From JAAYJT01 sp037445555 (GTDB lineage: Bacteria > Bacteroidota > Bacteroidia > Bacteroidales > JAAYJT01): a stretch of DNA of 64,000 nucleotides. The notes beneath the pieces were generated by a model that worked only from the letters and a program-made list of their open reading frames with translations, searched no databases and was not told the DNA's origin. Every line of letters begins with the position of its first letter. The stretch's first letter is position 1. This document shows positions 14,361 through 23,525 of the stretch, piece by piece. Position numbers and translations under genes: made by a program. Where the stretch lies: positions 115,527-179,526 of the forward strand of contig JBBIKG010000001.1 of the NCBI GenBank assembly GCA_037445555.1, given 5' to 3'.

Positions 14361-17231
14361 CTATTTCTTTTTCACTTCCTGCATCTCGTACCCTTCTACA
14401 ATGTCGCCCACTTTAATATCGTTGAAGTTTTCAAGGTTAAGCCCGCACTCCTGACCAACATAGGCTTCCTTCACATCATCCTTGAAACGTTTCAGCGATC
14501 CGAGTTTGCCGGTATATACAACGATGCCATCGCGGATGAGCCTGATTTTGGTGTTCCTGTATATTTTTCCGTCCAGCACAATACAACCGGCGATGTTTCC
14601 GACTTTCGTAATTTTAAACACCTCACGGATTTCGAGATTGCAGAGAATTTTTTCTTCAAATTCAGGCGCAAGCATCCCTTCGATGGCGGCGTTAATTTCG
14701 TCGATTGCCTGATAGATTATTGAGTAAAGCCTGATGTCAATCTGCTCTGATTCTGCCAGTTTCCGGGCCTGCACCGAGGGACGCACTTGGAATCCAATAA
14801 TGATGGCGTTAGAGGCGCTGGCAAGCAACACATCACTTTCGGTGATAGGGCCTACCGATTTGAGGATAACATTGACCTGGACCTGTTGCGTACTTAGTTT
14901 CAGCAACGAATCGGAAAGGGCTTCAACGGAACCATCCACGTCGCCTTTAACAATGATGTTTAGTTCTTTGAAGTCGCCAAGGGCAATTCGGCGTCCAATT
15001 TCGTCCAGTGTGATATGTTTCTGGGTTCTGAGGCCTTGCTCGCGTTGTAATTGCTGGCGCTTGGTGGCGATATTCTTCGCTTCGCGTTCATCGCTTAATA
15101 CATTGAACTGGTCGCCAGCCTGAGGCGCTCCGGTGAGGCCAAGCATAAGTGCCGGCTGTGCGGGGCCGGCCTCCAGTATGGGTTGGTTGCGCTCGTTAAA
15201 CATGGCTTTAACCCTTCCGAAGGTATGTCCGGCCAACACAACGTCGCCAACCCTCAGAGTGCCGTTATGCACCAACACCTTAGCTACATATCCACGACCT
15301 TTCTCCAATGAGGATTCAAGTACTGTACCCAAAGCCAGTTTCTTCGGATTGCATTTCAGGTCAAGCAGTTCGGCTTCGAGCAAAACTTTCTCAAGCAGTA
15401 GCTCGATATTGGTTCCTTTCTTGGCCGAAATTTCCTGGCTCTGGTATTTGCCGCCCCAGTCCTCAACCAGAATATTGAGTTTTGAAAGTTCTTCTTTAAC
15501 TTTTTCCGGGTTGGCGTTGGGTTTATCAATCTTATTGATGGCAAACACGATAGGAACACCTGCTGCCTGCGCATGATTTATTGCTTCGCGGGTTTGAGGC
15601 ATCACACTGTCATCGGCTGCAACCACGATGATGGCAATATCGGTGATTTTTGTACCCCTGGCACGCATGGCTGTGAAAGCCTCATGCCCCGGAGTATCCA
15701 GGAAGGTTATCTTCTTTTTATTTTCTAAAGTAACCTCATAGGCTCCGATGTGCTGTGTAATGCCACCTGCTTCACCCGCAATGACATTGGTGTGGCGGAT
15801 GTAGTCAAGCAAAGATGTTTTACCGTGGTCAACATGCCCCATGACAGTAACAATCGGCTGACGCCCGGAAAGATCCTCGGGAATATCTTCTGTGGCATCC
15901 AGCAGTGCTTCCTGCACATCAACACTCACAAACTCGATAGAATATCCGAATTCTTCAGCCACCAAAACCAGCGTTTCGGCATCGAGGCGCTGATTTATCG
16001 ACACCACCAATCCCAGGCTGAAACACGCTTTGATCACTTCGTTAACACCCACGTTCATCATGGTAGCCAGTTCGTTTGCTGTAACGAACTCAGTCACCTT
16101 CAGGGTTTTCTTTTCGAATTCGGCTTTTTCAAGCTCTTCCTGCCTGATCTGACTGATGAGCTGACGTTTTTCCCGGCGGTGTTTCGAGGTTTTGGTCTTG
16201 CCCATAGGGCTCAGCCTCTGCAAGGTTTCCTTTATTTGGCGCTGGATTTCTTCTTCGGTGGGCTCAACCTTATGCACTTCATGACGGCGGTCGGCCCTGG
16301 GTTTGAATTTATCGGCAGAAAGTACCTTGGTTGCACTTGCCGTATCTTCCGTTTGTTTCTTAATGCGTTTGCGCTTCTTCTTTTTATCAGCAGCAATTTT
16401 ATCTTCTGAGGAAGAAGCTACAGGTTTTTTTATTTCGGGTTTTGTGATGGTGCTCAGATCAATAGATCCGACAATGGTAAGACCGTCCAGAACTATCTTT
16501 TTCCGCTTCAGAAACCTGGGGTCTTCTTCAGGCTCAGCACCTGCAGGCACAGAAGGCGGCTCAACAGCCTCAGGCTGTGCTGTGGCATCTGCCTGCAGGC
16601 CATCCGAAGGTGTAAACTGCTGCTCGGATTTCCTTTGATCCGGAATTTCGATTGCCAGCCTTTCTTCTTGTTCCTGTTTGTTCTCTTTGGATTTTTTCGA
16701 AGGCTTTGTTTTTGTATTTATAGTATCCAGGTCGATCTTTCCAACGATCTTAAGGGTTGTTTTTTCGGTGGCGCCTGATTCTGCCTTCTCAGCTGCCTTA
16801 GGCGCTAAAGGTTCAGTTTTGGCCGATACAGGGGTTTCCTTAATTCCGCCGGTTTCCGTGTCATTAGGAAGTTCAACAGGAATATCCTTCTTCACATCTT
16901 CAGTTTTGGCCGCAGGCTTGGTGATACTCGGAGGAGCAGTTGATTTGATGAGAATTTCATCTGGTTCCTCTTCGTGCAGGGGTTTGCGATCGCTTGCCGA
17001 AATGGAAGGATGGACATAGTCGAGCCCTCTTTTTTGAGCAACTTCTTTCACTGTTTTCTCAGCCTGGAACTCTTTCACTACCAGGGCATACATTTCAGGA
17101 GTGAGCTTGGCGTTGGGATTGCTTTCAATCTTAATCCCCTTTTTCATGAGAAACTCAACAATGGTGGAAGTTCCAATGTTAAATTCTTTCGCTGCCTTAC
17201 TCAGCCTGATCGAAATACTGTCGTCCGCCAT
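14361..17231 (-). CDS. infB: translation initiation factor IF-2
   Basis: A 956-residue GTPase that brings initiator tRNA to the ribosome. It starts MADDSISIRLSKAAKEFNIG, the usual IF-2 N-terminal domain. A long, Lys/Glu/Pro-rich low-complexity stretch (about 60-330) follows, with two copies of a K/T-IVG-x-IDL unit, as is common in Bacteroidetes. The G domain begins near residue 460 with VTVMGHVDHGKTSLLDYI, then DTPGHEAFTAMRARG and NKIDK, and the C-terminal domains are complete. The ATG at 17231 was chosen because the longer frame begins with TTG inside nusA and adds 42 residues unlike IF-2. It follows rimP and nusA as in most bacteria. Confidence 0.96.
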   Translation of the reverse strand: MADDSISIRLSKAAKEFNIGTSTIVEFLMKKGIKIESNPNAKLTPEMYALVVKEFQAEKTVKEVAQKRGLDYVHPSISASDRKPLHEEEPDEILIKSTAPPSITKPAAKTEDVKKDIPVELPNDTETGGIKETPVSAKTEPLAPKAAEKAESGATEKTTLKIVGKIDLDTINTKTKPSKKSKENKQEQEERLAIEIPDQRKSEQQFTPSDGLQADATAQPEAVEPPSVPAGAEPEEDPRFLKRKKIVLDGLTIVGSIDLSTITKPEIKKPVASSSEDKIAADKKKKRKRIKKQTEDTASATKVLSADKFKPRADRRHEVHKVEPTEEEIQRQIKETLQRLSPMGKTKTSKHRREKRQLISQIRQEELEKAEFEKKTLKVTEFVTANELATMMNVGVNEVIKACFSLGLVVSINQRLDAETLVLVAEEFGYSIEFVSVDVQEALLDATEDIPEDLSGRQPIVTVMGHVDHGKTSLLDYIRHTNVIAGEAGGITQHIGAYEVTLENKKKITFLDTPGHEAFTAMRARGTKITDIAIIVVAADDSVMPQTREAINHAQAAGVPIVFAINKIDKPNANPEKVKEELSKLNILVEDWGGKYQSQEISAKKGTNIELLLEKVLLEAELLDLKCNPKKLALGTVLESSLEKGRGYVAKVLVHNGTLRVGDVVLAGHTFGRVKAMFNERNQPILEAGPAQPALMLGLTGAPQAGDQFNVLSDEREAKNIATKRQQLQREQGLRTQKHITLDEIGRRIALGDFKELNIIVKGDVDGSVEALSDSLLKLSTQQVQVNVILKSVGPITESDVLLASASNAIIIGFQVRPSVQARKLAESEQIDIRLYSIIYQAIDEINAAIEGMLAPEFEEKILCNLEIREVFKITKVGNIAGCIVLDGKIYRNTKIRLIRDGIVVYTGKLGSLKRFKDDVKEAYVGQECGLNLENFNDIKVGDIVEGYEMQEVKKK

Positions 17232-17349
17232 AATGTTGTGTATTCCTTCCTGAATTTTATCTGTAAAAGTACTTTTTTTATAGAAGCCTAGCAATTGTCG
17301 TGCATAGCGGTTGACCATGGCAACCGTTTGGTCGATATCAAAGATGCTA

Positions 17350-18585
17350 TTACTCAAATTCTGCCTTCAAAATCTTAATTACTTCCTTAATGGTTTCTTC
17401 TTCAAGGTCGGTACGGTGTACAAGGTCATCAATACCCAGATCGAGCACACTCTTGGCAGTGTCACAACCTATATTTTTCAATTCGTCTATAATCCATTGA
17501 TCGATTTCGTCCGAAAATTCCTGCAGGTCCACATCTTCGTAGTAGATTTCCGAATCGCGGTACACATCAAGTTCATAACCTGTGAGCTTACTGGCAAGCT
17601 TGATGTTGTGACCTCCTTTTCCAATGGCAAGCGACACCTGGTCGGGTTTCATATATACCTCCGCACGTTTGTTTGGCTCGTCAAGTGTGATGGAGCTGAT
17701 CTTTGCCGGGCTTAGGGCACGCTGAATGTACAAGGTAGGGTTGTTGGTATAGTTGATAACGTCTATATTCTCGTTATGCAGCTCGCGCACAATACCATGA
17801 ATGCGTGAACCTTTCATTCCAACACATGCTCCTACGGGATCGATACGATCGTCGTACGACTCGACGGCCACTTTAGCACGCTCGCCTGGTATGCGGACAA
17901 TCTTCTTGATGGTAATCAGTCCGTCGTACACCTCGGGTACCTCCGACTCAAAAAGCCTTTCGAGGAAGACGGGACTTGTACGCGAAAGGATGATTGACGG
18001 GTTGCTGTTTCGCATCTCAACACGCTCAACCACAGCGCGGATGGAATCACCTTTGCGATAGAAGTCGCTGGGAATTTGCTCCGATTTGGGCAGCACCAGT
18101 TCAATATATTCGTCGTCTAAAACGAGGATTTCTTTCTTCCAGACTTGGTAAACCTCTCCGGTAATGATTTCGCCAACCTTGTCCTTATATTTCCGGTATA
18201 TGTTATCTTTTTCGTATTCCTGAATTTTTGAGATAAGGTTCTGGCGTATTGCAAGAATCTCGCGCCTCCCGAAATCCAATAGTTTTATTTCTTCCGACAC
18301 ATCCTCGCCCACCTCAAAGTCGGGCTCAATCTTGATGGCTTCCGAATAGGCGATCTGGGTGTTGGGATCTTCAACTTCATTGTCCTCAACAATTACCCGG
18401 TTGCGCCAAATCTCGAGGTCGCCTTTGTCAATGTTTACAATTATGTCGAAATTCTCGTCGCTGCCATATTTTTTGATGAGCAGGTGCCTGAACACATCCT
18501 CAAGGATGCGCATCATGGTTTCGCGGTCAATGTTTTTGAATTCTTTGAATTCGCTAAAGGTTTCGACCAGATTGATATGTTCCAT
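17350..18585 (-). CDS. nusA: transcription termination/antitermination factor NusA
   Basis: A 411-residue RNA polymerase-binding factor. Domains in order: N-terminal polymerase-binding domain (about 1-125), S1 domain (about 135-200; GEIITGEVYQVWKKEILVL), KH1 (about 205-280; RVAVESYDDRIDPVGACVGMKGSRI) and KH2 (about 285-350; YMKPDQVSLAIGKGGHNIKLASKLTG). A short C-terminal acidic segment with one helix-hairpin-helix-like stretch ends the protein. It sits 22 bases after rimP and 118 bases before infB, in the conserved order. Confidence 0.96.
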   Translation of the reverse strand: MEHINLVETFSEFKEFKNIDRETMMRILEDVFRHLLIKKYGSDENFDIIVNIDKGDLEIWRNRVIVEDNEVEDPNTQIAYSEAIKIEPDFEVGEDVSEEIKLLDFGRREILAIRQNLISKIQEYEKDNIYRKYKDKVGEIITGEVYQVWKKEILVLDDEYIELVLPKSEQIPSDFYRKGDSIRAVVERVEMRNSNPSIILSRTSPVFLERLFESEVPEVYDGLITIKKIVRIPGERAKVAVESYDDRIDPVGACVGMKGSRIHGIVRELHNENIDVINYTNNPTLYIQRALSPAKISSITLDEPNKRAEVYMKPDQVSLAIGKGGHNIKLASKLTGYELDVYRDSEIYYEDVDLQEFSDEIDQWIIDELKNIGCDTAKSVLDLGIDDLVHRTDLEEETIKEVIKILKAEFE

Positions 18586-18607
18586 GAGTTTAATCTTTAT
18601 TGTTGGG

Positions 18608-19060
18608 TTATTTGAAACTGATTATACATTTAGCTTTGTCCAGGTTATCAAATGAAATTATTGCAGGTCCGGGTGCCAACGATTTGTTTTTTTTCGGCGA
18701 GTCAGGCTGAATGACAATCCCTGTCAGGTCGGCGTCCATCAGTTTTCCGCTAAGTATTTCACCTGATTTTAGGATTACATCGAGTTTTTTCCCTATGAAT
18801 TTCGGGAACTGCCTCGGCATATCCATCCACTTGTCGGCACCGTGGGAGCTGACCTGCAGTTCAAAATCCTCCACATCCCTGTTGAGTCCGGATTCTATCA
18901 TGCGGGAAACCGCTTTGCAATCGTCCACGCTAACATATTGATCGCCATCAATAAATACCATGATTTTGTTTCCGGATTTCACCATGATATCTGTGACAAA
19001 AAGGTGACTGACAGCCAGCTTGGCGGTCAGGATCTCTTCTATATATCTTTTTTCAATCAT
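18608..19060 (-). CDS. rimP: ribosome maturation factor RimP
   Basis: A 150-residue protein needed for 30S assembly. The N-terminal domain holds VFIDGDQYVSVDDCKAVSRMIE (about 34-55) and VSSHGADKWMDMPRQFPKFIGK, diverged forms of the RimP motifs (D-x-x-V-x-x-D-D-C and V-S-S-P-G). The C-terminal SH3-like domain covers about 85-150. Pro is replaced by His in VSSHG, a small oddity. It is the first gene of rimP-nusA-infB and has a strong promoter at 19172-19204. Confidence 0.92.
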   Translation of the reverse strand: MIEKRYIEEILTAKLAVSHLFVTDIMVKSGNKIMVFIDGDQYVSVDDCKAVSRMIESGLNRDVEDFELQVSSHGADKWMDMPRQFPKFIGKKLDVILKSGEILSGKLMDADLTGIVIQPDSPKKNKSLAPGPAIISFDNLDKAKCIISFK

Positions 19061-19171
19061 GTCTTTAATAAAACAGGGGACTAAAGTCCCCCATCAGCTC
19101 TTATCGATACCTTGTGTTGAATACCAGCACCCGGGCAGACAAATCAACGCAAGGAGTACTTTTTCCGGTTG

Positions 19172-19204
19172 CAAAGGTAATGATTTTTTCGTTTTACTAA
19201 CAAA
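19172..19204 (-). promoter_or_regulatory. promoter of rimP-nusA-infB
   Basis: On the minus strand TTTG (19204-19201), 21 bases, then TACCTTTG (19179-19172). An exact Bacteroidetes-type match, with the start of transcription near 19166 and a leader of roughly 105 bases. Confidence 0.7.
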
Positions 19205-19276
19205 TAACACTTTTTTTGGTTAAATCATGGTAGGCGGTAGCTGTGTGCCTAATCTTTAAAATAAGCGCGATTATTG

Positions 19277-19306
19277 TTGTTAATTGGCCAATATAGTATA
19301 CTTTTA
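19277..19306 (+). promoter_or_regulatory. candidate promoter of the alpha-glucan cluster
   Basis: TTG (19277-19279), 19 bases, then TACTTTTA (19299-19306), one mismatch from TAnnTTTG. It lies 39 bases before the transporter gene. No regulator gene or operator repeat was seen nearby. Confidence 0.45.
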
Positions 19307-19344
19307 TGCCTGCTTTTTCCGTTTCCGACTAAAGACCAACTACC

Positions 19345-20853
19345 ATGCAAAGACCTCACTTACGTTTCTGGCAGATATGGAACATGAGTTTTGGGTTTTT
19401 GGGCATTCAGTTCGGATTTGCCCTGCAAAACGCCAATGTCAGCCGGATTTTCGAAACCCTCGGCGCATCCATCGAAAGCATCCCTATTTTATGGATCGCA
19501 GCTCCAGTGACCGGGCTGATTGTGCAACCGATCATCGGTCATATGAGCGATAATACCTGGACCCGGCTTGGCCGGCGCCGACCTTATTTCCTGATTGGAG
19601 CCATACTGGCTTCGCTGGCTCTGCTTGTCATGCCTAACTCACCATACCTCTGGGTGGCGGCAGGCATGCTATGGATTATGGATGCCAGCATCAACGTTTC
19701 AATGGAACCTTTCAGAGCGTTTGTGGGCGATATGCTTCCTCCCGAGCAGCGCACAAAGGGTTTTGCCATGCAAAGTTTCTTTATCGGCATTGGTGCAGTC
19801 GTTGCATCGGCCCTGCCTTATTTGATGACAAACTGGCTTCAAATTCCGAATACGGCTGTGGGGGGTACCATTCCGCCCTCAGTTAAGATTTCCTTCTACG
19901 TAGGTGCCTTCGTGTTTTTTTTAGCCGTATTATGGACCGTGATCCGGAGCCGCGAGTACTCACCTGAACAGCTCAAAGCCTTCGATGAAACCGAAAAGAA
20001 ACACACCGGAAACCCATTTGCACACGAAGATGTTTTACTTCCTGCAAGCACCTTTATCCGTCAGAGTTTTGTATGGATAGGTGTGGGTGTCGTCACCTCA
20101 GTGGTAGTCTATCTACTTGGCTTTCACGCCGAGGTCTATATTCTGACCCTTGGCATAACCATTTTTGGAGTCATACAGCTTTTCTCAGGATGGCTCGTTA
20201 GGACCGGCAACAGTAACAATGGAATGGTGGTGGTGATCAACGACTTGTTTCGGATGCCAAAAACCATGAAACAATTGGCTTTTGTGCAGTTTTTTTCTTG
20301 GTTTGCCCTGTTTTCAATGTGGATTTATACCACTTCGGCAGTTACGAGTCATATCTATGGAACAAGTGACACGGAGTCAGCTTTGTACAACGAAGGCGCA
20401 GACTGGGTCGGCATCATGTTTGCCGTTTACAATGGATTTGCTGCCTTAGTTGCGTTTTTGTTACCCGTATTGGCACGCCTCACCAACAGACGAATCACGC
20501 ATATGATTTCCCTAATTGCAGGAGGCCTCGGACTTATATCGGTGTATTTTATCAAAGATCCGAACCTGCTTATAGTATCCATGCTTGGTGTTGGCCTTGC
20601 CTGGGCCAGCATTCTTTCCATGCCATATGCCATTCTAACAGGGTCGCTGCCTTCGCACAAAATGGGAACCTACATGGGAATATTTAACTTTTTCATAGTA
20701 ATTCCTCAGATTCTGGCTGCCAGCATCCTTGGCTTCTTTATTGGATCAATTGCCGGAGGACACTCTATATACGCCCTTATTCTGGGCGGTATTTCAATGT
20801 TTGTGGCAGCTGCAGTAGTGTTGTTTGTGCACGATGAGGATGAAAATAAATAA
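19345..20853 (+). CDS. MFS transporter, SLC45-like (maltose/maltodextrin-type sugar uptake)
   Basis: A 502-residue inner-membrane carrier with about 12 membrane helices. The loop between helices 2 and 3 carries GHMSDNTWTRLGRRRP (about 65-80), the RxGRRR signature of the SLC45/sucrose-maltose symporter group, with NVSMEPFRAFVGDMLPPEQR after helix 4. A hydrophilic loop (about 205-225) separates the halves. It is the first gene of a run with malQ (21 bases on), a sugar kinase and amylases, so uptake of maltose or maltodextrin across the inner membrane is the best inference. A paralogue sits at 58259-59764. Confidence 0.85.
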   Translation: MQRPHLRFWQIWNMSFGFLGIQFGFALQNANVSRIFETLGASIESIPILWIAAPVTGLIVQPIIGHMSDNTWTRLGRRRPYFLIGAILASLALLVMPNSPYLWVAAGMLWIMDASINVSMEPFRAFVGDMLPPEQRTKGFAMQSFFIGIGAVVASALPYLMTNWLQIPNTAVGGTIPPSVKISFYVGAFVFFLAVLWTVIRSREYSPEQLKAFDETEKKHTGNPFAHEDVLLPASTFIRQSFVWIGVGVVTSVVVYLLGFHAEVYILTLGITIFGVIQLFSGWLVRTGNSNNGMVVVINDLFRMPKTMKQLAFVQFFSWFALFSMWIYTTSAVTSHIYGTSDTESALYNEGADWVGIMFAVYNGFAALVAFLLPVLARLTNRRITHMISLIAGGLGLISVYFIKDPNLLIVSMLGVGLAWASILSMPYAILTGSLPSHKMGTYMGIFNFFIVIPQILAASILGFFIGSIAGGHSIYALILGGISMFVAAAVVLFVHDEDENK

Positions 20854-20874
20854 CTCTAAAACACGATAACTATA

Positions 20875-22380
20875 ATGAAACTTGATCGTAGTAGCGGGAT
20901 ATTGTTTCACATCACTTCCCTGCCTGGCAAATTCGGAATAGGAACTTTCGGGAAAGCGGCCTACTCCTTTGTCGATTTCCTCACCTCGGCCAAACAATCG
21001 GTGTGGCAGTTGCTGCCACTAGGCCACACAGGATACGGCGATTCGCCATATCAATGCTACTCTGCTTTTGCCGGCAATCCACTTATGATTGACCTTGAAA
21101 CACTTGCCGCACAACATTGGCTGAGTGAGGATGAACTATCCAAAAGCCCGGGTTTCAAGAATTCGGAGGTTGAGTTTGGGAAAGTCTCGGCATTTTTCTA
21201 TCCTTTGCTTCATAAGGCAGCAGCAGCGTTTATCCGGAAGGCCACAATTGCTGACAAGGCCGGATATGAGATATTCTGCTCGGAAAACCAATACTGGCTT
21301 GCACATTATGCGCAGTTTATGGCTGTTAAGAATTATTTTGGAGGAAAGCCTTGGTGGGAGTGGGATAAGGAGTTCATGCTGCGTTCGGGCAAAGGGTATA
21401 AAGATGTTATGAAACAACTCGAAGACCAGATTGAGGGTTGGAAAATTATTCAGTATTTTTTCTCCAATCAGTGGAAAGCCCTTAAAGCGTACGCTAACAA
21501 CCAAGGAATAAAAATTGTTGGAGACATCCCGCTGTATGTCGCGCACGATAGCGCCGATGTATGGTGTCATCCCGAAATCTTCTGGCTCGATAAAAACCGA
21601 AATCCGGTGTGCGTAGCCGGCGTACCCCCCGACTATTTCAGCGAAACCGGACAGTTATGGGGTAATCCGATCTATGACTGGAAACGGCTCAAAGAAAGTA
21701 ATTTCGATTGGTGGGTGGAGCGCGTAAAGGCAAACTTAATGTTGTATGATATCCTGCGCATTGATCACTTCAGGGGTCTTGCGGCCTACTGGGCAGTGCC
21801 TTTTGGCGAAAAGACCGCAGTGAAAGGCGAATGGCTGCCTGCTCCCGGCAAAGATCTGCTAGATAAACTAAGAGAAATTCTGGGCGAATTACCAATCATT
21901 GCCGAAGACCTGGGAGTAATAACTCCTGAGGTGGAAGCCCTACGTGATAATAACCTGCTTCCCGGAATGAAAATTCTTCAGTTTGCATTTGACTCGGCCG
22001 AGGAGAATAATTTTCTCCCGCATACCTATCCCCGCAATTGCATTGTCTATACAGGCACACATGACAACGACACTACTCTGGGTTGGTACAACTCAAGCAG
22101 TGAACAGGATCGTAAGCATATGCGTGATTACTTCAATCCCGATGAAACCGACATAGCCTGGGCTTTTATCAAGCTCGCATGGTCGTCGGTAGCGGACCTA
22201 GCCGTTGCTCCAATGCAGGATGTCCTGTCGTTAGGCACCGAGGCGCGCATGAATATGCCCGGCAAGGCTTCAGGCTACTGGAAATGGAGGCTTGAATCAG
22301 GGAAACTCACAGATGAACATGCACTTACCCTGAGTAAAATAACTAAAACATTTGGCCGAATCATACACAAAACAGCCTAA
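20875..22380 (+). CDS. malQ: 4-alpha-glucanotransferase (GH77 amylomaltase)
   Basis: A 501-residue cytoplasmic enzyme that moves alpha-1,4-glucan chains between maltodextrins. GH77 features are complete: SSGILFHITSLPGKFGIGTFG at the start, WQLLPLGHTGYGDSPYQ, the nucleophile Asp in LRIDHFRG (near 297), the acid/base Glu in IIAEDLGVITPEV (near 343) and the third Asp in YTGTHDNDTTLGW (near 397). Length is standard for the compact MalQ type. It lies between the transporter and the PfkB-type kinase, with 12-21 base gaps. Confidence 0.96.
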   Translation: MKLDRSSGILFHITSLPGKFGIGTFGKAAYSFVDFLTSAKQSVWQLLPLGHTGYGDSPYQCYSAFAGNPLMIDLETLAAQHWLSEDELSKSPGFKNSEVEFGKVSAFFYPLLHKAAAAFIRKATIADKAGYEIFCSENQYWLAHYAQFMAVKNYFGGKPWWEWDKEFMLRSGKGYKDVMKQLEDQIEGWKIIQYFFSNQWKALKAYANNQGIKIVGDIPLYVAHDSADVWCHPEIFWLDKNRNPVCVAGVPPDYFSETGQLWGNPIYDWKRLKESNFDWWVERVKANLMLYDILRIDHFRGLAAYWAVPFGEKTAVKGEWLPAPGKDLLDKLREILGELPIIAEDLGVITPEVEALRDNNLLPGMKILQFAFDSAEENNFLPHTYPRNCIVYTGTHDNDTTLGWYNSSSEQDRKHMRDYFNPDETDIAWAFIKLAWSSVADLAVAPMQDVLSLGTEARMNMPGKASGYWKWRLESGKLTDEHALTLSKITKTFGRIIHKTA

Positions 22381-22392
22381 CACCTTTTTTTT

Positions 22393-23499
22393 ATGGAGCA
22401 AGTTGACATTGTAAAATCCGCCTGTGAGAAGCTGCGAAAACAAACGGAAGTTTTTCGACTTTTAGCCGGTTTCGATGGTTTCATTGATGAAATCATTCAT
22501 GTGGTTGATAAACGTGAAGATGCCCAACACTACACACGAATTGAAACAATAGAAGCCTTTTCAAAACGCACTGCCTCCTATTCGGGTCTTAGCGGAAACA
22601 TCGAGTTGGTTCCCGTTCAGATGAAATTGGGAGGAAACGGCCCCATTTACGCCAATATGCTGCTTGAACAGGAGCATAGGGTGGTTTATATGGGCGCACT
22701 CGGCGAAGGAAAGGTTCATCCGGTGTTTAGGGAGTTTGCCGATAAATGTGAGCAGGTAATCACGATGACCGAGCCTGCCCATACCGATGCGCTTGAATTC
22801 CTGGACGGAAAACTGATGTTTGGAAAAATGAATAAGCTGGAAGAAGTAAGTTGGGGCAATTTGCTCAAGTTTATTACACCGGCCGAGCTCGAAAAGATCG
22901 TAACCACCACGCGCCTAATGGCTTTCAACAACTGGACTATGCTGGGTAAGCTTAATAGCATCCTTTTGGGATTCAATGCGATACTCCAGAAAATTTCTGG
23001 CTCCAAACCCGACGTCTTTATTGACCTGGCTGACCCTGCCAAACGCACCGGCGAAGACATTGCCCGCGTGCTCGACCTTCTGAGCCAGCTTCAAACACGG
23101 GTAATCCTGAGCATGAATCTCAACGAGTCATCGATTATAGCCTCCGTGTTGGGAATCATTGAGAAGGATATTTTGGCAAGAGCGATAAAAATCAGGTCGC
23201 AGCTTGGTCTGGCCGCTGTTGTGATTCATCCCGTGGATGGAGCTGCTGTTGCCACCCGGGATGCACCGGCCCGGATCAAAGGCCCGTATACACCATCGCC
23301 TAGGTTGACGACCGGCGCTGGCGACAATTTTAACGCCGGATTCAGCAATGCATGGATGTATGGCCTGACCCCGGCCGAATGTTGCGCTACAGGAGTTTGT
23401 ACTTCTGGATACTATGTCCGCTACGGTCATTCGCCCAATCGGCAACAGCTGTATGATTTTATGGAACGCTGGGCATTGGTGGAATGTAGCGATTTCTGA
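22393..23499 (+). CDS. PfkB-family carbohydrate kinase
   Basis: A 368-residue ribokinase-like enzyme. The N-terminal sugar site has LAGFDGFIDEIIHVVD and KLGGNGPIYANMLLEQ. The C-terminal ATP/anion-hole motif is TTGAGDNFNAGFSNAW (about 310-325) with the catalytic Asp in GAGD. The family covers ribose, fructose, adenosine and related kinases. The substrate here is not determined, but its place 12 bases after malQ suggests phosphorylation of a hexose released from alpha-glucan. It is longer than typical ribokinase (about 310), with extra sequence around 30-60. Confidence 0.85.
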   Translation: MEQVDIVKSACEKLRKQTEVFRLLAGFDGFIDEIIHVVDKREDAQHYTRIETIEAFSKRTASYSGLSGNIELVPVQMKLGGNGPIYANMLLEQEHRVVYMGALGEGKVHPVFREFADKCEQVITMTEPAHTDALEFLDGKLMFGKMNKLEEVSWGNLLKFITPAELEKIVTTTRLMAFNNWTMLGKLNSILLGFNAILQKISGSKPDVFIDLADPAKRTGEDIARVLDLLSQLQTRVILSMNLNESSIIASVLGIIEKDILARAIKIRSQLGLAAVVIHPVDGAAVATRDAPARIKGPYTPSPRLTTGAGDNFNAGFSNAWMYGLTPAECCATGVCTSGYYVRYGHSPNRQQLYDFMERWALVECSDF

Positions 23500-23525
23500 T
23501 AATGAACAAGGATTTCAGATGATGG

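Noticed and set aside
17232..17357. Longer N-terminus for IF-2 starting at 17357
   Set aside because: It starts with TTG inside nusA and adds 42 residues unlike the family. The ATG at 17231 gives the standard MADDSISIRLSKAAKEF start.
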